From Verrucomicrobiota bacterium (lineage in GTDB: Bacteria > Verrucomicrobiota > Verrucomicrobiia > Opitutales > Opitutaceae): 38,847 nucleotides of DNA. Position numbers and translations under genes: made by a program. Positions 14,728 through 22,267 of the stretch are shown in pieces. Location of the stretch: the NCBI GenBank assembly GCA_018239845.1, contig JAFEGO010000121.1:1-38847 (forward strand). Direction: 5' to 3'. Positions within the stretch are counted from its first letter, which is position 1; the number at the start of each line of letters is the position of its first letter. The notes under the pieces were generated by a model, which saw nothing but the letters and a program-made list of their open reading frames with translations, had not been told where the DNA came from and ran no database searches.

Positions 14728-15408
14728 ATGCTAACGGTCTCGCACCTCACCAAATCCTTCCCGACCCCGGAAGGTACGCGGGTGGAGATCGTGCACGTGG
14801 CGGACTTCACCCTCGCCGCAGGCGAGCAGCTGGCGCTGCGCGGCGAGAGCGGCTCGGGCAAGACGACCTTCCTCAACCTGATCGCAGGCATCCTCGCGGC
14901 CGATGGCGGGCGCATCGAAATCGGCGGCACCGTACTCACCGCTCTGAGCGAGGCGCAGCGCGACCGCCTGCGGGCGGAGAAACTCGGCTACATCTTCCAG
15001 ACCTTCAACCTGCTGCAGGGCTACACCGTGCTGGAAAACGTGCTGCTCGGCATGAGCTTCGGCCCGCGCGGGGCCGACCGGGCGCACGCCCGCGAGGTGC
15101 TCGGGCGCGTGGGGCTGGGGCACCGCCTCGACCATTTCCCCCGGCAGCTCTCCACCGGCCAGCAGCAACGCGTGGCCGTGGCGCGCGCACTCGCGAACCG
15201 GCCCCGGCTCGTGCTGGCCGACGAGCCGACCGGCAACCTCGACCGGCGCAACGCCCGCGAGGCCCTCCAGCTGATCCGTGAGGTGTGCCGCGAATCCGGG
15301 GCCGCGCTCCTGCTGGTGAGCCACGACGAGGAGGTGCTCGCGCAGTTCGAACGGCGGCAGGATTTCAAGGACATCAACGCGGCGGCCCGTACCGCGCAGA
15401 TCCCATGA
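14728..15408 (+). CDS. ABC transporter ATP-binding protein (LolD/MacB-like)
   Basis: A 226-aa ATPase with all motifs: Walker A GESGSGKTT (39-47), Q-loop FQTFNLLQG (90-98), signature LSTGQQQR (141-148, Thr in place of the usual Gly), Walker B LVLADEP (161-167) with NLD after it, and switch His199 (SHD). FQTFNLLQGYTVLENV and DEPTGNLD are typical of the LolD/FtsE/MacB group that works with FtsX-type permeases on lipoproteins or envelope substrates. Start 14728 is chosen because the homology begins there; upstream in-frame TTG is unlikely. The permease gene overlaps the stop by 4 nt, so the two form a transport unit. Confidence 0.94.
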   Translation: MLTVSHLTKSFPTPEGTRVEIVHVADFTLAAGEQLALRGESGSGKTTFLNLIAGILAADGGRIEIGGTVLTALSEAQRDRLRAEKLGYIFQTFNLLQGYTVLENVLLGMSFGPRGADRAHAREVLGRVGLGHRLDHFPRQLSTGQQQRVAVARALANRPRLVLADEPTGNLDRRNAREALQLIREVCRESGAALLLVSHDEEVLAQFERRQDFKDINAAARTAQIP

Positions 15409-16610
15409 CGCTGCCCCTGATCATCTACCGCTCGCTGCGACAGCACGCGCTCTCGACCCTCATCACGGCGGGCAGCATCGCCCTCGCCTGCGGCCTGCTG
15501 ATGTGCGTGTGGACGGTGAAGACGCAGGCCCAGGCGGCGTTTACCCAGACCACCGGCGGATTCGACGCCGTGCTCGGCGCGCGCGGCTCGAAGCTGCAGC
15601 TGGTACTCAATGCCATCTTCAACCTCGAGGCCTCGCCGGGCAACCTCGCGTGGAGCGACTACGAGGCCATCCGGCGCCATCCGGCGGTGAAGGCCGCCAT
15701 CCCCATCGCCGTGGGCGACAACCTGCGCGGTTACCGCCTCGTGGGGACGGTGCCGGGCTTGCTGACCGATGTGGAGTACGCGCCCGGCAAAAAGCACGTG
15801 ATCGCCCCGGGGGGCCGGGTGTTTCAGGCCGGGCAACACGAGGCAGTAGCGGGCAGCTTCGCCGCGGCCAAGCTGGGCCTGAAGGTCGGCGACACGTTTC
15901 ATCCCTTCCATGGCCTGGCTTTCGACGAGAAGAACCAGCATGCGGAGACCTACACCGTCGTCGGCGTGCTGGAGCCGAGCAATACCCCGGCGGATCGCGT
16001 CGTCTGGATCCCCCTTGAGGGCGTGCAGACGATGAGCGGACACGATCCGCGCGCCGCGACCGACATCAGCGCCGTGCTGATCCAACTGCGGGCCCCGACC
16101 GCGGGCTTCATGCTCGACATGATGTACAATAAGCAGGGCAACCGACTGACCCTCGCCTACCCCGTTGGCACCATCATCGCGGAGCTGTTTGGCAAGATCG
16201 CGTGGTTTGACCAGGTACTGACCCTCGTGGCCTACCTCGTCGCCCTCGTGGCGGCCGGCTCCGTCCTGGCCAGCATCTATAACTCCATGAGCGCCCGGCG
16301 GCGGGATCTGGCCATCCTGCGAGCGCTGGGCGCGCGCCGACGCACGATCTTTGGGGCCGTCGTCTGCGAGGCGGCGGCCATCGGTGCGCTTGGCGCGCTG
16401 GCGGGCTATGCCGTTTACTTTGTCCTGCTGGCCGGAGTGGCGACGGTAATCCGCGCACAGACAGGCGTCGTGATCGAAGTATGGCGCTGGCAGCCGATCC
16501 TGGCTTGGAGCCCACTGGCGTTGGTCGGACTCTGTGCCTTGGGTGGCGTGGTCCCGGCGCTAAAGGCCTACCGGACGCCCGTAGCGGAAACCTTGGCTCC
16601 GCTGGCGTAA
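15405..16610 (+). CDS. ABC transporter permease (MacB/FtsX family)
   Basis: A 401-aa inner-membrane protein with the four-helix FtsX/MacB layout. TM1 is around 16-38 (LITAGSIALACGLLMCVWTV), followed by a periplasmic MacB_PCD domain of about 230 residues (FDAVLGARGSKLQLVLNAIF, VVGVLEPSNTPADRVVWIPL). Three C-terminal helices start near 275 (VLTLVAYLVALVAAGSVLAS), with the coupling segment RRRDLAILRALGARRRTIFGAVV between them. It ends with VPALKAYRTPVAETLAPLA. Its ATG overlaps the ATPase stop (ATGA). No periplasmic adaptor or TolC-like gene is adjacent, so a Lol-like or assembly role is as likely as efflux. Confidence 0.92.
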   Translation: MTLPLIIYRSLRQHALSTLITAGSIALACGLLMCVWTVKTQAQAAFTQTTGGFDAVLGARGSKLQLVLNAIFNLEASPGNLAWSDYEAIRRHPAVKAAIPIAVGDNLRGYRLVGTVPGLLTDVEYAPGKKHVIAPGGRVFQAGQHEAVAGSFAAAKLGLKVGDTFHPFHGLAFDEKNQHAETYTVVGVLEPSNTPADRVVWIPLEGVQTMSGHDPRAATDISAVLIQLRAPTAGFMLDMMYNKQGNRLTLAYPVGTIIAELFGKIAWFDQVLTLVAYLVALVAAGSVLASIYNSMSARRRDLAILRALGARRRTIFGAVVCEAAAIGALGALAGYAVYFVLLAGVATVIRAQTGVVIEVWRWQPILAWSPLALVGLCALGGVVPALKAYRTPVAETLAPLA

Positions 16611-16640
16611 TCCAGCGGACGTCAGCGAGCCGGCGGGCAG

Positions 16641-16675
16641 GTGCCAGCCATAGACTATGCCGGATCGGCTGGCAC
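16641..16675 (+). terminator. hairpin downstream of the ABC permease
   Basis: GTGCCAGCC (16641-16649) and GGCTGGCAC (16667-16675) form a perfect 9-bp stem with a 17-nt loop, 30 nt after the permease stop. There is no T-run, so the terminator role is likely but not certain. This is the first element in the 373-nt gene-free gap 16611-16983. Confidence 0.5.
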
Positions 16676-16743
16676 GGTCATATCTCTCGCGGGTTCACGT
16701 TGAAATGAACCTATAAAGCAAAGCCGGCGGTTTTAGGCTGGCG

Positions 16744-16821
16744 GTAGGCTGCGTCCTGTGGGTGTGAGGGCGCCAAGCAGCATGCCGCTCCGTCGTTGTT
16801 GCGCCCAAGGGCGCAACCTAC
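16744..16821. repeat. REP-like hairpin with GTAGG/CCTAC ends
   Basis: The outer arms GTAGGCTGCGTCC (16744-16756) and GGGCGCAACCTAC (16809-16821) match at 11 of 13 positions. Inside the right half lies the perfect palindrome GTTGCGCCCAAGGGCGCAAC (16798-16817), which offers a competing fold. The GTAGG...CCTAC frame matches the hairpins at 7255, 5861 and 33549. Confidence 0.6.
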
Positions 16822-16917
16822 GCTTCGTCACCTCGGCCTCAATGGTAGCCTGGCGAGATCGGATACGCCCAATTCCTGAACAACCCGTCCTGTGGCAGAG
16901 TTGGATTTCCGGGCACG

Positions 16918-16946
16918 AAAAAGGGCGGAGACTTTCGTCTCCGCCC
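16918..16946 (-). terminator. intrinsic terminator of the TonB-dependent receptor gene
   Basis: On the minus strand GGGCGGAGAC-GAAA-GTCTCCGCCC is a perfect 10-bp stem with a GNRA loop, followed by TTTTTCGTG. It lies 37 nt after the receptor stop codon. Confidence 0.95.
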
Positions 16947-16983
16947 TCGAAGGTTTTAGGAACCTCCTAACAGCTCGGTTCGA

Positions 16984-19900
16984 TTAGAACTTGAGCGTGT
17001 TGGAGACCAGCCAGGTGCGGCCGGGCGAGGTGATCTGCGTGGCGCCTTCGATGTAGAGCTTGTCGAAGACGTTGTAGACACCAGCCTGGGTGCTGATCTT
17101 GTAACCGAAGACTTCCCACGGATAGCCGACGTTGACGTCGAAGACCGTGAAGTTGCCGGAGGTCAGACCGCCCGTACGGGGATTCCAGTCCGCATTGCGA
17201 GCAATGAGGGTGGTGGACTTGTAGCGGGCATTCACGCCGATGGAGAGGCCGGCGAACGTGTTGTCCGTGAACGTGTACTTGTTGACCAAGTTCAGCGTGT
17301 ACTCGGGAACGTTCTCGAGGCGCTCACCGTAGGTGAGGTCGGCATTGACCTTGGTCACGCCGGTGTAGGTGTTGTAAACCGCGGTGCCAGGATGAGCAAC
17401 CGTGGGATTATCAACCGTCTTGGCGGTCCACATCCAAGAACCGTTGATGAGGGACTGGAAGTTGCGCTGGGGAGTCCAGATGAACTCGAAGTCAGCGCCT
17501 TGGATCTTGTTCTTCACGCCGACGGTGCGCCAACGAGCGACACGAGAGCCGCTGTAGGGGTTACCGGCGGGGCCGAAGATGACGGTGTTCTGGCTACCAT
17601 TCAAGGGCTCGGTGCTCTGGCGGGCAGAGTCATCGAGCTTCTGGTTGGAGCGCTGCGACTGGAAGAGAGCGAAGGTGCCGGTGAGCTTGTTGTCCCACAG
17701 GGCAGTCTTCACACCGACTTCGCCGTTGTAACCCTTTTCATTCTGGATGACGTTGAACGCACCCTTGGCAGCCAGCGCGTCGTAGAACTGCTGGTACGTG
17801 CTGATCGACTTGCCATCGTAGGTGAAGGTACCGGCAGCGTTATAGGTGCTGGTGTTCGCCGTATTCTGGGCCCAAGCCTTGGCAGCGTTGTAGATGTCGG
17901 GCAGCGTGAGCGTGCTCAGACCGGCCGCAGTGCCGCTGTTGAGACGGAACACCGAGGAGTAGGACGTGTAAACGCTGATCTCCTTGGTGACGGCGTAGGA
18001 GAGACCAGCCATCCACGAAGAACCAGCCTGGCGCTGGAAGCCGTTGGAGTCGCCAGCGTAACCGTAGTCATAGCCGTACGCGCTCGGGGGATACGTGACC
18101 GTGTCCTTGAAGGCGTAGTTCGGCGGCGAGAACCAGGGGAAGTTGTGGGTCAGGTACTGACCGCTGTCACGGTGCATTTCACGACGGACACCGGCGAGGA
18201 CCGTCAGACGGTCGTCGAGCAGCGTGCCGTTGTAGTTCAGGTAACCGGCCTGGTCTTCGGTCTTGTAACCGTCGAGCGCAGTGCGGTTGTAGAGCATGGT
18301 CGTGCTGATGTCGGGATTGATGTCGTAGCCCGGATCATACTGCGTGAAGACCTGCTGGACGGTCTTGATCACACCATAACGGTCACGGATGACCTGGTTG
18401 ACCGGGACGTCGTTGGTGCTACCGGTGCCGAAGTCACCGCGGAACGAGTTATTCTTGCTGGCGGTGGAGACGGGAACCAGATTCGGATTGCCCGCGGGAT
18501 TCGTGATGCCCGGGATCTTGGAGTAGTTCGGGATGCCGGACACGCTGGTGTTGTCGGCGGCCTGGTACTGCTGGTTCTGCTTTGTGAAGCTACCACCGAC
18601 GAGCAGCTTGCTCTTGATACCCCAGCGGTCGTACTTGAAGATCAAGTCAACCTGGTGGTTCTGGTAGGCGCGATAGTAACCGCTGGTGTTATTGCCGTTG
18701 AGGGCATTGAACAGACGGCCATCAGCGTACGGGTTGAGAATGCCTTCAACGTTGTCGAAGCGGGCAGTCTCGTTGGTGACCACGTAGCGGCCATCGAGGA
18801 AGGAGAACGGCGAGAATTCAACCGTGGCGCTCGGGGTATCGACGTAGTTCTTGCTGACGTCGCCACGATCGCTGTAGTTGAAGCCTTCGTCGTGGATGCG
18901 GTTGTTGTTCCGATCCTGGTAGTAGGCACCACGCTGCACGCTCGTGTAGGTCGCGAGACTGTAGTCATTCGCGGCCTTGCGAGTGTCGGCCATGTAGTTG
19001 CCAAGGCTGTTGAAGATACGGGCCTTGTAGGCGGTCGCATCAGCCACACCGCTGGCCGCGATGAGGGCGGCGCTGGGGGACTGGTAAGCGTTGAACCAAC
19101 CCTGGGGATAGATCCAGTCACCTTGGTTGGCGTTGAAGTTCGACTCGTAGTGCTCGATTTCGAACGTGACCTTCAGCTTGCCACTATCAAACGGATTGAG
19201 GGCCAGATTGGCGGTGACGGTGTTGGTCTTGTTGAACTCGAAGTTACGGGCACCGCTGCTGTTTTCCCAAGAACCGACGATACGCATCGCGGCTTTCTTG
19301 CTCAGCTCGGTGTTATTGTCGAGGATCACACGGTTCAGGTTATTGTCACCGAAGACGTACTGGATCGTGGTCGGGATCTTGGCGAAGACGGGCTGCTTGG
19401 TGATGTAGTTGATGACACCACCGGGATAGCCGGCGCCGAAGAACACGGAGGCGGGACCCTTCACCACTTCGATACGGTCAACGTTGTTTACGTTGTAGCC
19501 GATGTAGCGGGAGATACCGTTACGGAGGAGGGAGTTCACGCCGAAGCCACGGAGGGTGAAGTTACCCTGGGGCGTGGCCGAGTTGGCCGGACGCTTCATC
19601 GCGAAGCTGTTGTCACCCGCACCGGAGGAGGAGTAACGCAGCACGTCGGTGATGGAGCGGATGTTCGCATCGTCGATGAAGTCTTTCGACATGACCGAGA
19701 TCGACATCGGGACGTTCTGGATCGGCATGTTGATGCGCGTCGCCGTCACCGAGTTGGTGCGGAGGTATCCATTGTCCTTTTCGTCCGTGACGGTGTAGGG
19801 CGAGAGGACGGTGACGCCCTCATCGGCCGCGGGAGCGGCAGCGGGGGAAGCCGCGGTGCCACCGGAGCGAGCCTGGAGCTCGGCCAGTTGCTTGCGGAGA

Positions 19901-20037
19901 GCCGCATTTTCATCAGCCAGTTTCGAGGCATCGTCCGCAGCCCAAGTGGCGGTCGCGGAGAGCGTGAACAGCGCTGCGAGACAGACAGCCAAGGAACGCT
20001 TGGCCCTGTGAGTCGGATAGCTAGGTTCTAGTTTCAT
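16984..20037 (-). CDS. TonB-dependent outer membrane receptor
   Basis: A 1017-aa outer-membrane importer of the SusC-unrelated, FhuA/CirA-like class. The signal peptide ends near residue 33 (SLAVCLAALFTLSATATWA). Residues 36-56 form a short coiled coil (DASKLADENAALRKQLAELQ), common in verrucomicrobial receptors. A TonB-box-like VTVLSPYTV (75-83) leads to the plug (about 95-215, with DRIEVVKGPASVFFGAGYP and GGVINYITK) and then the 22-strand barrel, ending in GRTWLVSNTLKF. Start 20037 gives a normal signal peptide; the upstream ATG 20127 would add 30 residues. The gene is less GC-rich than its neighbours and uses a narrower codon set, as in highly expressed genes. LacI-family gene lies just upstream in the same direction. 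Likely cargo: oligosaccharides released by the locus, by context. Confidence 0.93.
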   Translation of the reverse strand: MKLEPSYPTHRAKRSLAVCLAALFTLSATATWAADDASKLADENAALRKQLAELQARSGGTAASPAAAPAADEGVTVLSPYTVTDEKDNGYLRTNSVTATRINMPIQNVPMSISVMSKDFIDDANIRSITDVLRYSSSGAGDNSFAMKRPANSATPQGNFTLRGFGVNSLLRNGISRYIGYNVNNVDRIEVVKGPASVFFGAGYPGGVINYITKQPVFAKIPTTIQYVFGDNNLNRVILDNNTELSKKAAMRIVGSWENSSGARNFEFNKTNTVTANLALNPFDSGKLKVTFEIEHYESNFNANQGDWIYPQGWFNAYQSPSAALIAASGVADATAYKARIFNSLGNYMADTRKAANDYSLATYTSVQRGAYYQDRNNNRIHDEGFNYSDRGDVSKNYVDTPSATVEFSPFSFLDGRYVVTNETARFDNVEGILNPYADGRLFNALNGNNTSGYYRAYQNHQVDLIFKYDRWGIKSKLLVGGSFTKQNQQYQAADNTSVSGIPNYSKIPGITNPAGNPNLVPVSTASKNNSFRGDFGTGSTNDVPVNQVIRDRYGVIKTVQQVFTQYDPGYDINPDISTTMLYNRTALDGYKTEDQAGYLNYNGTLLDDRLTVLAGVRREMHRDSGQYLTHNFPWFSPPNYAFKDTVTYPPSAYGYDYGYAGDSNGFQRQAGSSWMAGLSYAVTKEISVYTSYSSVFRLNSGTAAGLSTLTLPDIYNAAKAWAQNTANTSTYNAAGTFTYDGKSISTYQQFYDALAAKGAFNVIQNEKGYNGEVGVKTALWDNKLTGTFALFQSQRSNQKLDDSARQSTEPLNGSQNTVIFGPAGNPYSGSRVARWRTVGVKNKIQGADFEFIWTPQRNFQSLINGSWMWTAKTVDNPTVAHPGTAVYNTYTGVTKVNADLTYGERLENVPEYTLNLVNKYTFTDNTFAGLSIGVNARYKSTTLIARNADWNPRTGGLTSGNFTVFDVNVGYPWEVFGYKISTQAGVYNVFDKLYIEGATQITSPGRTWLVSNTLKF

Positions 20038-20114
20038 GCTATATTCGGGGTGGTTTGTAGTTTCCGGTTTTGGCACGACAGGGGTCGCACCAAAAGTCGG
20101 GAGAGTAAGAAAAT

Positions 20115-20130
20115 TGTTACGTTTCATGGC
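20115..20130. promoter_or_regulatory. operator-like site before the receptor gene
   Basis: TGTTACGTTTCATGGC contains the octamer ACGTTTCA (20119-20126), also present in the dyad before lacI (21213-21225). It lies 80-90 nt upstream of the preferred receptor start 20037, which would place it in promoter territory. Binding by the neighbouring LacI-type regulator is inference. Confidence 0.35.
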
Positions 20131-20151
20131 AAGAAATGATTTGTTGATTGT

Positions 20152-21192
20152 TCAAGCGATCATCTGCTTGGGCTGCGCCATGGTCACCAAGGTGGGGGCG
20201 ACCGTGATGCCAATCCGGCCCGTCGCCTGGGGGTTATCTATCCGCCAGACGAGGTGATCCACCACTTTTCGCACTAGGGTCGGCAGGTTGATATCGAGGG
20301 CGGCCGGGAGGTGGTCGAGGTTGTGGTATATGACAGGATTGTAGTTGCCCAACACAGCCTCGAAATCGCGGTCCGAGCGCAGTCCGGCCTGTCGGAGCGA
20401 GCGGAACAAGGACCCGCAAAAATGGTCAACCGGGACATACAGACCCGTCGGCCTGGGGGTAATCTGCATCATCCGGCGGACCAGCCACTCGCTCTCCTCG
20501 TGCAGCGGCGCGTTGTCGAGGAAGCTAGCATCGGGCTTCGATTTGCCCAGAATCGTGGTGACGGTCAGCCCGATCTCCTTCGCGCGTTCGGCAAAGGCCC
20601 GGACGCGCCGGGAAACGGCGCTGTAGGCCGGGTCGGTGGAGATGATCGCGACATTCTTGTGGCCGCGGCTGTGCAGGTAGTCCGCGCCGAGCCGGCCGTT
20701 GAGTTCGTTGTCCGGTTCCACGAAGTCGCCGGAGTAACTGGCGGTGCGGCGGGTCATGAACCACACGTGGGGGAAATCCCCGAGCTTCTGCATGCAGGCG
20801 GCCGAGGGCTCCATGCCCTGCACGATGACGCCGTCCACCAGACGCTCCACCACCGCCCGGGGCAGGTCCTCCGGTGAATCTGTGAAGAGGACGCTCAGGT
20901 CGATGCGCTGCCGCTCATTCGAGGGCTGCACCTGGAGCAACTGGTCCTGAAACCAGTTCAGGCTCGGGCTCTTCTTGGCGCCGACGAACCACACGCCGAT
21001 CTTCTTCGGCGCGGCGAGGCGCGACTTGGGCCCCCGGCGACGGTGCAGCGGCGTCGGCACGTAGCTGACGGCGGTCATCACCGCCTGCACCCGCGCCAGA
21101 CGGTCGGGCGCGACAAGGTGCGGCTGGTTGATGACGCGGGAGACAGTGGCGGGCGAGACCTTGGCCTTGCGGGCGATTTCGGCAATGAGCAT
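20152..21192 (-). CDS. LacI-family transcriptional regulator
   Basis: A 346-aa regulator. The helix-turn-helix is at the very N-terminus (LIAEIARKAKVSPATVSRVI, 2-21), followed by the hinge region (SYVPTPLHRRRGPKS). The rest is a periplasmic-binding-protein-like effector domain: KKIGVWFVGAKK, VDGVIVQGMEP, GRLGADYLHSRGHKNVAIIS (the usual family stretch), GLYVPVDHFCG and a C-terminal lobe ending at PTLVTMAQPKQ. Start 21192 places the HTH at residue 2, as in the family; the longer upstream frame is non-homologous. The effector is probably a sugar from the neighbouring locus. The receptor gene follows in the same direction 114 nt on, and operator-like dyads lie before both genes. Confidence 0.93.
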   Translation of the reverse strand: MLIAEIARKAKVSPATVSRVINQPHLVAPDRLARVQAVMTAVSYVPTPLHRRRGPKSRLAAPKKIGVWFVGAKKSPSLNWFQDQLLQVQPSNERQRIDLSVLFTDSPEDLPRAVVERLVDGVIVQGMEPSAACMQKLGDFPHVWFMTRRTASYSGDFVEPDNELNGRLGADYLHSRGHKNVAIISTDPAYSAVSRRVRAFAERAKEIGLTVTTILGKSKPDASFLDNAPLHEESEWLVRRMMQITPRPTGLYVPVDHFCGSLFRSLRQAGLRSDRDFEAVLGNYNPVIYHNLDHLPAALDINLPTLVRKVVDHLVWRIDNPQATGRIGITVAPTLVTMAQPKQMIA

Positions 21193-21245
21193 GAATATCC
21201 GGGGTAAGCGCTCTGAACGTTTCAGAAAGCAATTCGGATATTCAT
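21191..21245. promoter_or_regulatory. lacI promoter region: operator-like dyad inside an 11-bp inverted repeat
   Basis: ATGAATATCCG (21191-21201) is the exact reverse complement of CGGATATTCAT (21235-21245). Between them lies CTGAA-CGT-TTCAG (21213-21225), a dyad with a central CG, typical of LacI-family operators, and next to it AGCGCT (21207-21212). The left outer arm includes the lacI start codon. Autoregulation is the natural reading. The outer repeat could also form an mRNA hairpin over the start. Confidence 0.55.
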
Positions 21246-21319
21246 CCCGGCCGGTCAAGAGCGTTTTGTCACCCGGCGGCCCGGACCCGCCGATATGACG
21301 CTGATGCAGCCCGAGGGGC

Positions 21320-22186
21320 TCAGCGGCGCTTGGTGCGCTTGAGCGCCCGGTGCCAGGCACCCTTGTACTCCTGGCGGGCACGGACCGCCCCGGTCCACGG
21401 CGACGGATCCAAGCTCAGGTGGTAGCCATGGCTCACGCCGAGCTCCGGGCAGACCCAAAGCTCGTTGCGCGGCCGCGGACCATCGAGCCACATCAGGAAC
21501 AGCTCCTCCACGAACGCCAGGTAATCCTTGAACTCCGGCGTCAGCGCCCCGCGCCGGTCGGCGACGGGCACCTGGCAATGCTGGGCGTTGAAGGGCCGCA
21601 GGTGGAACAGATTGGAGTTCTGGATGAGCTTGGGCCAGGCCAGCAGACGCGGCACATAGGCCTCCGGCAGCAGGTGCTTCGAGACGGCGAAGTGCGAGTG
21701 GTCCCAGGTCACCGGCATCAGCTTGCCCGTGGCCTTTTGAAACAGGCGGGCGATCTCGTCGAACTTCTCCGGTGTCTCCGTCGCGGTGTCGCGGTGGGTC
21801 TCTACGTGCACGGCCACGCCCAGCTCCTCCGACAGCTCGATCAGCTTCACGGCCAGTTTCGCCGCCTCGGCCGGTGCGGTGTCGTGATTGAGCAACTGAA
21901 CATTCAGATAGAAAACTCCGAGGTCCCTCTGGGCGATAATTTGCTCCCGCGCGCGCTTCGCGTTGGAGCCGTCAAAACCACCCATAATCACCAGGTCAAA
22001 CCGGTCCGCCAAGGCCTTGATTTCGGGGTTAACAATTGTCGCAATTCCATCAAAACCAGCTTCTTTCATCGCCCGCACCTTTCGCTCCAGCGACCATTCG
22101 CGCTTTTTGGTCGGATAAGCGATCATGGTCCACGTGCTGGCGCATTGGACGAGGCGGGGCGGGGGTGTCTTTTTGGGGGTCGTCAT
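21320..22186 (-). CDS. sugar phosphate isomerase/epimerase-like TIM-barrel protein
   Basis: A 288-aa protein of the xylose isomerase-like/AP endonuclease 2 TIM-barrel superfamily. Strands are seen at LVQCASTWTM, GFDGIATIVN, FDLVIMGGFDG, VFYLNVQLLNHD and VAVHVETHRDTA. Probable metal ligands include the Glu of HVETHRD, the Asp/His of TWDHSHFA and the His of LFHLRPFNAQH and Glu of WVCPELG. There is no signal peptide, so it is cytoplasmic. Family members isomerise or epimerise free sugars and cyclitols; the substrate here is probably a monosaccharide from the locus, by context. It is transcribed divergently from the first family A gene and in the same direction as lacI. Confidence 0.85.
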   Translation of the reverse strand: MTTPKKTPPPRLVQCASTWTMIAYPTKKREWSLERKVRAMKEAGFDGIATIVNPEIKALADRFDLVIMGGFDGSNAKRAREQIIAQRDLGVFYLNVQLLNHDTAPAEAAKLAVKLIELSEELGVAVHVETHRDTATETPEKFDEIARLFQKATGKLMPVTWDHSHFAVSKHLLPEAYVPRLLAWPKLIQNSNLFHLRPFNAQHCQVPVADRRGALTPEFKDYLAFVEELFLMWLDGPRPRNELWVCPELGVSHGYHLSLDPSPWTGAVRARQEYKGAWHRALKRTKRR

Positions 22187-22191
22187 AAAAT

Positions 22192-22201
22192 TGAAATTTC
22201 A
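22192..22201. promoter_or_regulatory. TGAAATTTCA palindrome in the divergent promoter region
   Basis: The perfect 10-bp palindrome TGAAATTTCA sits 5 nt upstream of the isomerase-like gene start (22186) and 66 nt upstream of the first family A gene. TGAAA/TTTCA half-sites resemble the CTGAA...TTCAG dyad before lacI, so the same regulator may act here. Confidence 0.35.
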
Positions 22202-22267
22202 GCGAAAATGCTGGTTGAAATGCAGAAAAAGGCGAGCCTTAGTTACCTTCCTTTCTTTGCGACCGTC

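Noticed and set aside
17392..20031. 879-codon open frame antisense to the TonB-dependent receptor
   Set aside because: Val/Gly/Asp-rich text with no domain, mirroring the receptor codons.
21193..21381. Longer N-terminus for the LacI-type regulator
   Set aside because: LacI-family HTH domains start at the first residues, and the upstream frame covers the operator-like dyads.
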